28,764 nt of DNA, from positions 1 to 28,764 of the forward strand of contig CAZGQY010000033.1 in NCBI GenBank assembly GCA_964528035.1, given 5' to 3'. How positions within the stretch are numbered: position 1 is the first letter of the stretch; every line of letters starts with the position of its first letter. Below the pieces are notes generated by a model, which saw only the letters and a list, made by a program, of their open reading frames with translations, made no database searches and was not told where the DNA came from. The position numbers and the translations under genes are program-made. Below, in pieces: positions 16,526-25,019 of the stretch. The stretch comes from CAZGQY01 sp964528035. GTDB taxonomy: Bacteria; Pseudomonadota; Gammaproteobacteria; Methylococcales; UBA1147.

Positions 16526-17152
16526 CTAATTTACTGTTTCAACCGATAAAGCGAATGCCTTGATGTAGCGAGTATTTACTTTCTCACCGATTTTCAATTC
16601 GTCAAATTTCTTAATACGGTCAGGCACAATCACTGTAATCGGCTTCCCTACGGGTCCCTGAACGGTAACTTCGCGTTTTTCCTTGTCGATCTTGCTTATT
16701 TCCGCCAATACATCGACTACGTCAACATTAACGTATTTTGGCTTTTCACCCGGTGCGGCCACCTTAACCATGGCGGCAGAACTATCGTCAAATTCTTGCC
16801 CGGGTTTTGCAAGTTGCATGGCAATGCTGGAGTAGACATCAAGCACAACTTCGTTGCCGGGATGGATTTTGTCGAAATTCTTAACTTCTTTAGTCAACTC
16901 AATTTTTTGGATTTTACCCGCCGAATCGCGTACCGAAATGCTTCGATCGGCTTTGTCAACGGAAACAACAGTTGCTTGAATCTTAACAGATTGCTGGATT
17001 AATACGCCCTTGCCTTCCTCAATAGTTGAATCTGACGCGTATTTTATCGTGGCAGCGTTCGCTGTATCAGTATTCGGTGTTTGAGGGGCCGGGGAAGATG
17101 CGCATGCCACCATAAAAACAACAAAACATATCGAACAAAGGATTTTATTCAT
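16526..17152 (-). CDS. Lipoprotein with two repeated beta-type domains, unknown function
   Basis: The 208-aa product (ATG at 17152) has a lipobox near FMVACASS and a Thr/Ala-rich linker. Two similar units follow: VVSVDKADRSISVRDSAGKIQ...VKNFDKIHPGNEVVLDV and ISKIDKEKREVTVQGPVGKPI...IKKFDELKIGEKVNTRY. They look like an internal duplication of a small OB-like or beta domain. It is probably an outer-membrane-anchored periplasmic protein. GGAG about 9 bases upstream of the ATG supports this start over a longer frame from 17230. A promoter lies at 17189-17217. The truncated MBL-fold fragment follows directly. Confidence 0.7.
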   Translation of the reverse strand: MNKILCSICFVVFMVACASSPAPQTPNTDTANAATIKYASDSTIEEGKGVLIQQSVKIQATVVSVDKADRSISVRDSAGKIQKIELTKEVKNFDKIHPGNEVVLDVYSSIAMQLAKPGQEFDDSSAAMVKVAAPGEKPKYVNVDVVDVLAEISKIDKEKREVTVQGPVGKPITVIVPDRIKKFDELKIGEKVNTRYIKAFALSVETVN

Positions 17153-17188
17153 TAACTTTTTCTCCATTAGTGACGGTGATATGAGAGT

Positions 17189-17217
17189 ATGATAGCAATT
17201 GCTCGGTTTAGCTACAA
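17189..17217 (-). promoter_or_regulatory. Probable sigma-70 promoter for the two-repeat lipoprotein
   Basis: On the - strand, TTGTAG and TATCAT are 17 bases apart, and TG one base before TATCAT gives an extended -10. It lies about 37 bases upstream of the ATG at 17152. Confidence 0.45.
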
Positions 17218-17377
17218 TTGATCGAATCACGCAATCGATTTCGTACCTATATCGTAACGGGGCGTCATAAGTTAAAGTGACTAGAGCGATTTAAATTACT
17301 GATGCACGAGGAAGTCTCGCCTCATCGTTCTTTGGCTGCGCCCTTTGCTGTAGTACTAAAGCTGCCTCGGCTTTCAC

Positions 17378-17545
17378 TCAAAGCCCTGGAACAATATCGA
17401 CAGCTCGCAGACATATTGACTTTAAGTAATCTACTATATTCATAGCAATGTGAATTTTACCCTGAATGTTTGGGCGATCATTGCCAGATTATTTGGCAAA
17501 TCATTAACGTTGTTGATCCATTATTGGTGACAACCTATTCCTGTA
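17378..17545 (-). pseudogene. Decayed 3' fragment of an SGNH-hydrolase gene
   Basis: Read on the - strand, this codes RPNIQGKIHIAMNIVDYLKS...AVDI and a stop, matching the tail HPNIQGNIDMARNILNYLKS...SVDI of the gene at 6121-7476. By hand, 57 of 70 bases match between 17398-17467 and 6141-6210. Weaker similarity continues to about 17545 (a GVT-coding GGTTGTCACC stretch) with an insertion. The rest of the gene is gone. The roughly 130 bases before it (17230-17378) show nothing I can identify. Confidence 0.75.
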
Positions 17546-17666
17546 TCGGGTAGGCAGGGTTTGCAATACTGGAAATATTTTCATGCCTACAAAACGTTTG
17601 AACCGCAAAGCCCGTTTATCAGTTCCATTGTCGATATATTTGATTAATCTCCCTGATTCTTTTTTA

Positions 17667-17812
17667 GTAACTACTCGCCCCCAAATCGAAACAACCCTCT
17701 ATGGGGGATCTGTGGAGGAAGTGTATGCGGCAGGGAAGCCGCATCCAAGCCTACAAGGATGTATTTACGGCGTCTTCCGGAACAGATCACCCATAGAGGG
17801 GCGAGCAGTTAC
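17667..17812. mobile_element. 146-bp miniature inverted-repeat element, copy 2
   Basis: Same orientation and length as copy 1 and identical to it over the right 100 bases. Its ends are better kept: GTAACTACTCGCCCC against the inverse of GGGGCGAGCAGTTAC (one mismatch), plus inner arms CCTCTATGGGGGATCTG and CAGATCACCCATAGAGG. The flanks CTTTTTTA (17659-17666) and CTTTTTTC (17813-17820) are an 8-base target duplication with one change. It inserted 14 bases after the stop codon of the GGDEF-EAL gene, leaving that gene intact. Confidence 0.85.
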
Positions 17813-17826
17813 CTTTTTTCTATTAT

Positions 17827-19680
17827 TTATTCATCCGTAAAATCGTAGCTTTGTTTCAATAACGATTCGAACTGCTCAATCGGTACAGGCTTGCCGAACA
17901 AATAGCCCTGAAACGCCGGACAGCCATGAATTTCCAGAAAGGCCCGTTGCTCCTCTGTTTCCACGCCTTCGGCGATCACATTCATTCCAAGATTATTGGC
18001 CATGCCGATAATGGTTTGCACAATCAGGGCATCGGCCGGTTTTACATCAATATTGCGTACGAAGGACTGATCGATTTTAAGCTGATCAAACGGCAATCGC
18101 GATAAGTAAGCCAGTGACGAATAGCCGGTACCAAAATCATCCATGGAAAAAGAGACGCCTATATTTTTTAACTCGTTCATCTTGTTTATCGTGTCATCCA
18201 CTTTTTCAAGTAACAGAGTTTCTGTAAGTTCGAGCTTTAATCGATTGGGTTTGATCGTATATCGACTTAGCAATTCACAGATCTGTTCGACAAAATCAGT
18301 TTCATGAAACTGATGGGCACTGATATTTACGGCGAGTTGTAGATGTTGGGTCTGTGGATCCTCTGCCCATAGTTTTAGTTGGGTACAAGCTGTTTCCATT
18401 ACCCATTGGCCTATGGGTAAGATTAATTTGGTTTGTTCGGCCAACGGAATGAATTCCATTGGTGAAACTAATCCGCGTTTAGGATGTTCCCAGCGCAACA
18501 ATACTTCTGCACCAACGGCCTTTAGATCTTTAGCCACCTGTAACTGGAAATAAAGTTTAAATTGATTTTCCGATAACGCGGCCATCAAATCGGCTTTAAG
18601 TTTGTTATTCTCTATTATTGATGTCTGCATTTCCGGATCAAAAAAACGCAGGCAATCGCGCCCCGCGACTTTAGATGCATACATGGCAACGTCTGCTTGC
18701 TTAAGCAGTTCATTTACAGGCGTATTAGCGGTATGAAACAATGTTATACCAATGCTCGAAGTATTGTGGTAATCGTGATTGCCAAGCCTATATTTTTCTT
18801 TCAGTGCCTTAATAATTTTATATGCAACTGCCTGGGTTTGATGCCTGGCTTTGTCGCGATCAATGTCCAAATCTTCCAGTATCACGACGAACTCATCGCC
18901 ACCCAATCGAGCAACCGTATCGTAATCGCGCAGGCAATCAACAAGACGCACGGCGATCAATGTTAGCAATAAATCACCCATGTCGTGACCCAGGGTATCG
19001 TTCAAGGTTTTGAAATTATCTATGTCGATGAATAACAGTGCGCCACTCATTTTTTTTCTATTCAGTAAATCAAGTACCTTTTCCATCTTGTCATTAAAAA
19101 GGCGGCGATTGGGTAAATTTGTCAGAGGGTCGTAATAGGCGAGACTTTGAATTTTGTCCGCGACCTCTTTTTCACGGGTTATATCGGTAAATGATGCAAC
19201 ATAATGGCTAATGAAGCCGTCGACAGACCTCACACTGGAAATATTTAATCGTTCAACATAGACTATGCCATTTTTGCGCCGATCCTGGATAGCCCCCTGC
19301 CAAAATCCATTTTTTTTCAGGCTATTGCGTATATTTTCATAAAAGGCTTCATTGTGTAGTTTCGTGAAGAATACTCTCGGTTGATGACCGATGACTTCTT
19401 CGGCGTTATATCCCGTCAACTGGGTAAAAGCCCGGTTTACTCGCAAGATAATAGAATTTGAGTCAGTTACAAGCATTCCATCCTGAGAATCGAAAACGAT
19501 TTCCGCTATACGCAGTTCTTTACGCAGATCATTATTCTCCGTTTCCAGTTCAGCCAGACGCGTTTGGAGTTTATGAAGTGGGTTTTCGGAAATACGCGCC
19601 TCTGCATTCGATTCAGGCGCGGAATCTATTTGTGAAACCGATTCTACTGGCAATGTATTGGGCTTGCTTTTGTCCTTCAT
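17827..19680 (-). CDS. PAS-GGDEF-EAL cyclic-di-GMP turnover protein
   Basis: The 617-aa cytoplasmic protein has a short coiled coil (about 35-60), a PAS sensor domain (about 60-170), GGDEF (about 180-345) and EAL (about 365-610). It makes and/or breaks the second messenger c-di-GMP. The diguanylate cyclase site GGDEF is intact (260-264), with a feedback I-site RxxD at 251-254. The phosphodiesterase side keeps E392 in EVL (usual EAL), N453, ELTE (484-487), DD (514-515), K535 and E571 of EGVE, so both activities look possible. No membrane segment or signal peptide is seen, so the PAS domain probably senses something internal. It is a single gene with miniature element copy 2 just past its stop. 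Confidence 0.95.
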   Translation of the reverse strand: MKDKSKPNTLPVESVSQIDSAPESNAEARISENPLHKLQTRLAELETENNDLRKELRIAEIVFDSQDGMLVTDSNSIILRVNRAFTQLTGYNAEEVIGHQPRVFFTKLHNEAFYENIRNSLKKNGFWQGAIQDRRKNGIVYVERLNISSVRSVDGFISHYVASFTDITREKEVADKIQSLAYYDPLTNLPNRRLFNDKMEKVLDLLNRKKMSGALLFIDIDNFKTLNDTLGHDMGDLLLTLIAVRLVDCLRDYDTVARLGGDEFVVILEDLDIDRDKARHQTQAVAYKIIKALKEKYRLGNHDYHNTSSIGITLFHTANTPVNELLKQADVAMYASKVAGRDCLRFFDPEMQTSIIENNKLKADLMAALSENQFKLYFQLQVAKDLKAVGAEVLLRWEHPKRGLVSPMEFIPLAEQTKLILPIGQWVMETACTQLKLWAEDPQTQHLQLAVNISAHQFHETDFVEQICELLSRYTIKPNRLKLELTETLLLEKVDDTINKMNELKNIGVSFSMDDFGTGYSSLAYLSRLPFDQLKIDQSFVRNIDVKPADALIVQTIIGMANNLGMNVIAEGVETEEQRAFLEIHGCPAFQGYLFGKPVPIEQFESLLKQSYDFTDE

Positions 19681-19764
19681 TGACTCTTGAGCTAATTCTG
19701 AGATCGTTTTTTGGAACTAGAAACTAATTATAGAATAATCTCATTACGAACAACAAAACCACTT

Positions 19765-19935
19765 AAAGCCGAGTGGAACCCTGATTAATGTATTCGCTAG
19801 TTTCGGCATCGGCGGACACTGATTTAATATCGCATTGTCCCAAAATTCATTAAAATATCGGTTAATACCATATGGATGCCCCTCCAAGCTTTTTGAGAGT
19901 GGGGTCACCTTTTGACTGTAATTTGATCCCCAGGA
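19765..19935 (+). pseudogene. Decayed OprB-porin gene fragment
   Basis: In + strand sense it reads TLINVFASFGIGG then a stop, matching NLVNVFGSFGIGG of the OprB-type porin. By hand, 33 of 42 bases match between 19774-19815 and the - strand of 12030-12071. Further matches follow (CCATATGGATGCCCCTCC with CTATATGGATTTTCCTTC). It has stops and gaps, no start, and lies inverted with respect to the complete gene at 11789-13147. Confidence 0.7.
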
Positions 19936-20187
19936 AGTTTTATTTTTCTATTGATAAATATTGGAATTGACAATTTATAAGCTCTTCAGTAAATTCCAAA
20001 TAGAATCAAAAATAGCCTTTACTTTTCCTATTCCCTCGCTTGGTCACTGTAAATATTTCAAAATTGATTTTAGCCAGTCGAATGGCCTTATCAGACACTG
20101 ATTGAATGAAATAATTCTGATCGCAATCGTAGGGTATTATAAATATCTCTGATTTCTTTAACTCATCACTGCACCCTAAATTCGGAA
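19936..20187. other. AT-rich gap upstream of second SGNH gene
   Basis: Contains a 64-codon - strand frame (20006-20200) starting MKAPFPNLGCSDELKKSEIF that runs into the start of the + strand gene. It has no recognisable domain and may be chance or a relic. Promoter elements for the SGNH gene should be here but none is clear. Confidence 0.3.
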
Positions 20188-21396
20188 ATGGAGCCTTCAA
20201 AATCCCCCTTGCCAGCCTACATATTTTCTATAGTCCTATTTGTCAGTTTGTTTGAGGTATCCTCATTTGTTGTATTTAAACTCGGGCTACTCGAACAAAT
20301 GGTTTTTCGTGGTACAGGCTCGATTTCAACAGAGGAATTTAAAAAATACCTCGAAGATCGAGATGAAAAACTCGGCTGGCCGACCAAGACCGTTCTTGCT
20401 CAACGCCACGAGGGGAATGGCTATAGAAAAAGCCCTGCGCTCAAGTCTTTTGGAAATGACAAGCCTCCTTGTCTCGCCGTCTATGGCGATTCGTTCGCTT
20501 TTGCAGAGGAAGTTTCAGATGCAAACGCATGGCCTGACAAATTAAGTGGAATCCTTGGCTGCAAGGTTTTGAATTATGGAGTGGGTGCCTATGGTACAGA
20601 TCAGGCACTGATGCGATTCGAGGCATTGCATCCCGATGGAGTTCGAGCCTTGATGACATTTATTGATGCCGATTTAGAAAGAAACCGCAACCAGGTGCGA
20701 GGCCTCTGGAACGGCATAATAGAGCTACGGCGCAGCAAACCGAGGTTTTTAGAGCGGAATGACCCGGATTCCGCACGCTCAGACTTAGAAACTATAGGGC
20801 TACCAATAAATAATTATGAAGACGTCGCTTCATTGCAGAATTCCGAGAATTTGAATAACGTTTTAAAACATGAATTCTTTCTCCCGGATACATCGGTCTG
20901 GAGTGCGGTAACACCTTCGTTTCCTTATTCGTATTCTGCGTTAAAGCTGGTTCGGAATATCCTCATAAAAAACAAAATTGCAGGATATCGAAATCTTGCT
21001 GGCAAGCAGGATTTTATCACTCGAATGAAAATAGCAGTAAGCAAAATTGCACCGGCAGCTGTCAGCAGGAATGATGTTTCCATTCGGCTTCAAACGCTGA
21101 TTTTGACAAGGTTTCTGAGAGTTTGTAAAGAAAAGCATATTCGATGCGGTATCTTAAGGTTACCAGATTTGGCAGAGGTTCAATTCCAATATGAAGATTC
21201 CCATGTACTCAACGAACTTAAAGCCGTTGAAGTGATTCGGGAACACATTTTAGAGTTAAGTATGGACTGTTTGCATAGAGAATTCGCCGCAAGAAATGTT
21301 TCAAAAAATGAAATTATGAGCGAGAAAATGCCAGGGGCGCATTACTCCTCGGTAGCGAATCAGGTATTAGCAGTATGTCTGGGAAATGTGCTTTGA
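20188..21396 (+). CDS. Second membrane-anchored SGNH-type protein
   Basis: The 402-aa product has one N-terminal membrane helix (about 9-35) and an extracytoplasmic SGNH-like domain. VYGDSFAFAEEV carries the GDS nucleophile block and NYGVGAYGTDQALMRF the Gly block; the latter matches LAYGGWGTDQQLEAL in the gene at 6121. A C-terminal PGAHYSSVANQVLA could carry the catalytic His, though the usual Asp two residues before it is missing (G-A-H instead of D-x-H), so activity is uncertain. Likely a periplasmic glycan acyl-esterase or acyltransferase-like protein. The next gene, convergent, is an OafA-type acyltransferase, which suggests a shared pathway (inference). Confidence 0.7.
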   Translation: MEPSKSPLPAYIFSIVLFVSLFEVSSFVVFKLGLLEQMVFRGTGSISTEEFKKYLEDRDEKLGWPTKTVLAQRHEGNGYRKSPALKSFGNDKPPCLAVYGDSFAFAEEVSDANAWPDKLSGILGCKVLNYGVGAYGTDQALMRFEALHPDGVRALMTFIDADLERNRNQVRGLWNGIIELRRSKPRFLERNDPDSARSDLETIGLPINNYEDVASLQNSENLNNVLKHEFFLPDTSVWSAVTPSFPYSYSALKLVRNILIKNKIAGYRNLAGKQDFITRMKIAVSKIAPAAVSRNDVSIRLQTLILTRFLRVCKEKHIRCGILRLPDLAEVQFQYEDSHVLNELKAVEVIREHILELSMDCLHREFAARNVSKNEIMSEKMPGAHYSSVANQVLAVCLGNVL

Positions 21397-21590
21397 GCCG
21401 AAAGCAAACAAATGATTATCGCCACAATAGGGCAGGCGACTGTGCCAAAGTACTCTGCAATAACCTTCTGCACAAAGGTATGCTACTGCTTCGAAGGCAG
21501 CGATTCGGTAATTTTACGACTAATTTATTCAAATGGTCTTAGCGATGTCGGCACAATGAAACAAGCCAACACTCCAACTCATGTTTAGTG

Positions 21591-23549
21591 TTAATCTGTT
21601 AATTCAATCCCACCCACAAGATATTCAGCCCCAGCCAAACTAAGGTGGTGATCATCGAAATACAGCGCTTTATTATCTTTCACAGCAGGGCAATAGTTGC
21701 CATCACAAAGAATTTCCAGTGGTCTTATTGCATGCAGGCTTTCATCAAAAGGCAATGTATTTAAGCGCGCAAGAATAAACTCATTTCTTTTGAAATAGTA
21801 GTCGATTTTCGTCGCTCTGGCCAAATCCAGCATGGTTTCATTGCCAACTATAGAGAATGGCATAATAGCCTTTTGTATGGGTACCGGAAGCTCCGGTATA
21901 GGGTATAAAACATAGACACGTTTACCTGCAGCCCGTAGCCTGGCAATGATAGCTTCCATACTTAGCCAATAACTATTCCTTACTGCCGCAGTATGTTCGA
22001 GTGGAACATCATTCATCAAAGTGGTTGGGCTTATATCTGGCAATTCAGGATACGCGTCCAGTTGATTACCAAATAAAAAGTAACTGTACCTGAACCCCAG
22101 CAACACATTTCGGATATCACCCCTGCTTTCAAGATAATCCAGTGATTCACTTACCCAGCTTGCACAACCCGGCTGACGCACATCAAATAGCAAGGCAGGC
22201 GAACACCCACTAAAACTCAGGTGCAACATACCCTGATTAATAACTTCGAGTCGTTTTGCCAGGGCATATGCTGGTTCCACAATATGACTATCACCAAAAC
22301 TCGCCCAACTAATATTTTCTGCAAAATAAGTACAAGCGTCCTGCGGTTTCAAATAATCTGCGCCAACGGTATGACAGTTTGCCCTTTTGGGACTGTGCTG
22401 AATAGAATCAGTATAATTAGGCAAATCAAATCTGGACTCATATCCACTATACAGATGACCCGCCCCACCAATCGCGAGGAACATCACCATAGACACAGCG
22501 GTATATTTAAAAATAGCTGCTCTGCTAAACCGTGTTTTGTTTCTGAAGGGCTTTTCCACATACCTCCAGCTAAGTGTTGCGAGCGCAAATGTGGCGGCGA
22601 TTACCACCAGGAAAATCTCAACTGATGGCTCGCCAATCGATTTCAGGCGTAAAAATGCGAACAGCGGCTGATGCCAAAGATAGAGCGAATACGAAATCAA
22701 ACCAACAAATACCAATATTTTATTTGCCAGCAATCGGCCCACTAGTGACTGATGATCAGCAAAAAATATTATCAGACATGTGCCAACGACAGGTACCAAT
22801 GCATATAACCCCGGGAACGGTGTTGTCCTATCGAACGCAGTTATTGCATAAACGATGAGCAGCAGCCCAATCAGACTCATTGGTTCAGCAACAGATCGTC
22901 GGATTGTGAATTCGCGCATTAAAATAATCGCGAGCAGCGAACCAGAAAACAATTCCCAGGCACGGCTAAAAATTAAATAATAATTAAAATCATCATAGCT
23001 GTTAAGCGTTAAATATTGCGAAAATAATAACGACAATGTAGAGAATACCAGTATGATCGATGCTAAACACCTATTGCCAAATCGCCATAACAAAACCACC
23101 ATTACCGGGAAAAATAAATAATACTGCTCTTCTACTGCCAAACTCCAGGTATGCAGTAGTGGTTTTTCATCTGCGGCAGTAGAAAAATATCCGCTTGTCA
23201 GATAGAAAAACACATTTGATGAATAGGTTGTAACGGAGGCCAGGCTTTGTGAATAAGATTTCAGTAACCCGGCCGGCATGAAAATATACGCAGCGACGGT
23301 AGTAGCGATCAGCACAATACTTAGTGCTGGCAATATTCTTCTGGCACGTCTCTCATAAAAGTTGATTATCGAGAATGTATCTTGTTTTATTTCTTCGAGA
23401 ATAATAGTGGTAATCAGGTATCCACTAATGACAAAAAATATATCTACGCCAACATATCCCCCCGTCATGGCACCAATCCCGGAATGGAAAACCAGAACTG
23501 GCAGTACAGCTACGGCACGAAGTCCATCTATTTCGGCTCTATATTGCAA
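21591..23549 (-). CDS. OafA/YrhL-type membrane acyltransferase with C-terminal SGNH domain
   Basis: The 652-aa protein starts with the Acyltransferase_3 signature YRAEIDGLRAVAVLPVLVFH (catalytic His) and GGYVGVDIFFVISGYLIT, then WSLAVEEQYYLFFP. About ten membrane helices cover residues 1-360. The rest is an extracytoplasmic SGNH domain with FGDSH and a closing DDHHLS (Asp/His). Such proteins move acetyl groups across the membrane and put them on O-antigen, exopolysaccharide or peptidoglycan sugars. It starts at a TTG (23549) backed by AGGA 8 bases upstream, the only start consistent with the conserved N-terminus. Confidence 0.9.
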   Translation of the reverse strand: MQYRAEIDGLRAVAVLPVLVFHSGIGAMTGGYVGVDIFFVISGYLITTIILEEIKQDTFSIINFYERRARRILPALSIVLIATTVAAYIFMPAGLLKSYSQSLASVTTYSSNVFFYLTSGYFSTAADEKPLLHTWSLAVEEQYYLFFPVMVVLLWRFGNRCLASIILVFSTLSLLFSQYLTLNSYDDFNYYLIFSRAWELFSGSLLAIILMREFTIRRSVAEPMSLIGLLLIVYAITAFDRTTPFPGLYALVPVVGTCLIIFFADHQSLVGRLLANKILVFVGLISYSLYLWHQPLFAFLRLKSIGEPSVEIFLVVIAATFALATLSWRYVEKPFRNKTRFSRAAIFKYTAVSMVMFLAIGGAGHLYSGYESRFDLPNYTDSIQHSPKRANCHTVGADYLKPQDACTYFAENISWASFGDSHIVEPAYALAKRLEVINQGMLHLSFSGCSPALLFDVRQPGCASWVSESLDYLESRGDIRNVLLGFRYSYFLFGNQLDAYPELPDISPTTLMNDVPLEHTAAVRNSYWLSMEAIIARLRAAGKRVYVLYPIPELPVPIQKAIMPFSIVGNETMLDLARATKIDYYFKRNEFILARLNTLPFDESLHAIRPLEILCDGNYCPAVKDNKALYFDDHHLSLAGAEYLVGGIELTD

Positions 23550-23573
23550 ATCAATATCCTAGCCTGGCATCTG

Positions 23574-23883
23574 AATTAACCGATATTCGCTATGTGAACT
23601 TTCGGTGCACAATCAATTAACCGCTTTGGTCTGGATATGGCCACAATACAAGAGTTGTTGCCTGTACAGAGAGAATATTTGTACGCAAGGTTGGACACTT
23701 GGCTATGAAAACATCAGATTCGATGGCTGGTCCGTATTTTTGAGCGGGTTCGCGACCGGCAAATCCCGCAATAATATGAACGATGGTGTTTTCGAATGTA
23801 TTGAACTATTGCCCGACAACGGTACTGTCGTCGGGCGGAACCGACCACATATCCTGCAGACACCCATACAAATAGACTTTTAA
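23574..23883 (+). pseudogene. Decayed fragment of an OprO/OprP-type porin gene
   Basis: It matches the 3' half of the porin part at 14555-15496: by hand 32 of 35 bases agree between 23613-23647 and 15053-15087, and RFDGWSVFLSGFATGKSRN and PHILQTPIQIDF recall RFDGWYVFLSWFTTGETRN and PHILQMRIQVDF. It carries a frame change near its 5' part, a large internal deletion between the FECIELL and PDNGT regions, and no start. It sits directly behind the start of the acyltransferase gene, on the other strand. Confidence 0.85.
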
Positions 23884-23930
23884 TAGGCAGAGCTGGGCAA
23901 TACTAACCCATCAATCGGCCCTCGTTCTTC

Positions 23931-24096
23931 TTAGGAGCGAGGATTCAATAATATACGAATCCTGACTTGTCTTATTGTCCGTCTTCTGCGTTGTAGCAAC
24001 AGTTGCGTAGCCCTGCTATGCGCCTGTTGCTACGCCTTGAAGACAAACAATTATCCTGCGTCAATCTTTCGCATATGATTAAAACCTCGCTCCTTA
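23931..24096. repeat. Nested inverted-repeat element with long central hairpin
   Basis: Outer arms TTAGGAGCGAGG (23931-23942) and CCTCGCTCCTTA (24085-24096) pair at 11 of 12 positions. Inside, 23974-24051 folds into an almost continuous stem: ATTGT/ACAAT, GTCTTC/GAAGAC, GTAGCAACAG/CTGTTGCTAC and GCGTAG/CTATGC around a CCCTG loop. A smaller AGGATTC/GAATCCT stem lies at 23940-23962. It could be a miniature palindromic element or a structured transcription end for the genes on either side; there is no T-run after the long stem. Confidence 0.6.
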
Positions 24097-24126
24097 TTTC
24101 GTGACAAAAACTAATGAAAATCTGAC

Positions 24127-24924
24127 CTACGGGCTTGCAGCTTCAGCCGACTTTGCCTTTGGTGGATCAATCTTTTCGTAGCCTTCCGGGGGTGTAAATA
24201 CAAACTTAGCTTCGTCTACCTGCGCATCCAAAACCCAATCCTGATAGCTGGCCATATACTGAGGCTGACCCTTCACCGCTACAAAATCGATGACCAGGCG
24301 GCGTGGCAAAATTTTACCGTCTACTGTCGATAACCAAATTTGCAAATCACCCGGAGTCGTCTCTACCGAAAGATGATCCAGAGCCATCCCATCAAACCTT
24401 TTTTCGCCAAGGTACTCGGTAGAAAGAATATTTTCTTTCAGCTTGGCACCCACATCACTGTACAAAATGTCAGAACTCGGAAGGTCAATATTATATTCAT
24501 CTTGTATCAGGTCAAGTAAACCGTCTAAAGGCAGACCGACCTTTAGCTGTACGTAGGTTTTATTCAAAGGTAAAGCAACTGAAAAGGTCTCTCCGTCATA
24601 CCAACCTTCCCTTACTGTTCCATCATCTGCGGTGGAAACGAAGTGTATACGATTGGGCCGCTGAACGGTGACTACCTGAGTCATTCCACGCTTGTATTTA
24701 ATACCGGACTCCTCAAAATCATCATACAGAGCATAAATTTTGAACTGTAGAGTTTGTGCCTTTTGGAGACTACTCGACATATCAGCAAACAGCTTATCAG
24801 CCTTCGATTGAACCGGTTCCTTCGAATGAAGTGTACCGCAACCCGCTATCATTAAAATCGAAACGACCAGAATCGCCGTCCCTATTCGCTCAACCCCTGT
24901 AATAAAGCTTGTTCTTGCCATCAT
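24127..24924 (-). CDS. DUF2092-like periplasmic lipoprotein
   Basis: The 265-aa product (ATG at 24924, with GAGGG 7 bases upstream) has a lipobox LMIAGC (C29). The mature part reads as a LolA-like single domain: LFADMSSSLQKAQTLQFKIY, VTVQRPNRIHF, GWYDGETFSVALP and LVIDFVAVKGQPQYMASYQDW, as in the DUF2092 family of predicted periplasmic proteins. The function of that family is not established; a lipid- or protein-binding role is inferred from the fold. It lies 95 bases downstream of a small Arg-tailed exported protein on the same strand and is probably co-transcribed with it. Confidence 0.75.
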   Translation of the reverse strand: MMARTSFITGVERIGTAILVVSILMIAGCGTLHSKEPVQSKADKLFADMSSSLQKAQTLQFKIYALYDDFEESGIKYKRGMTQVVTVQRPNRIHFVSTADDGTVREGWYDGETFSVALPLNKTYVQLKVGLPLDGLLDLIQDEYNIDLPSSDILYSDVGAKLKENILSTEYLGEKRFDGMALDHLSVETTPGDLQIWLSTVDGKILPRRLVIDFVAVKGQPQYMASYQDWVLDAQVDEAKFVFTPPEGYEKIDPPKAKSAEAASP

Positions 24925-25019
24925 TCGATTTCCCTCATTTTCGATTATTTTGTCCACATCATTAAAACCCAAAGGCCGTCAAGAAATAAAGAGCCAACTA
25001 CTGAAATTTGGAGTGTAAC

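Noticed and set aside
13389..17812. Composite transposon bounded by the two miniature elements
   Set aside because: Each copy has its own different target duplication, so they inserted separately.
20006..20200. 64-aa - strand gene
   Set aside because: No ribosome binding site, no recognisable domain, and it overlaps the start of the SGNH gene; left as a note in the gap entry.
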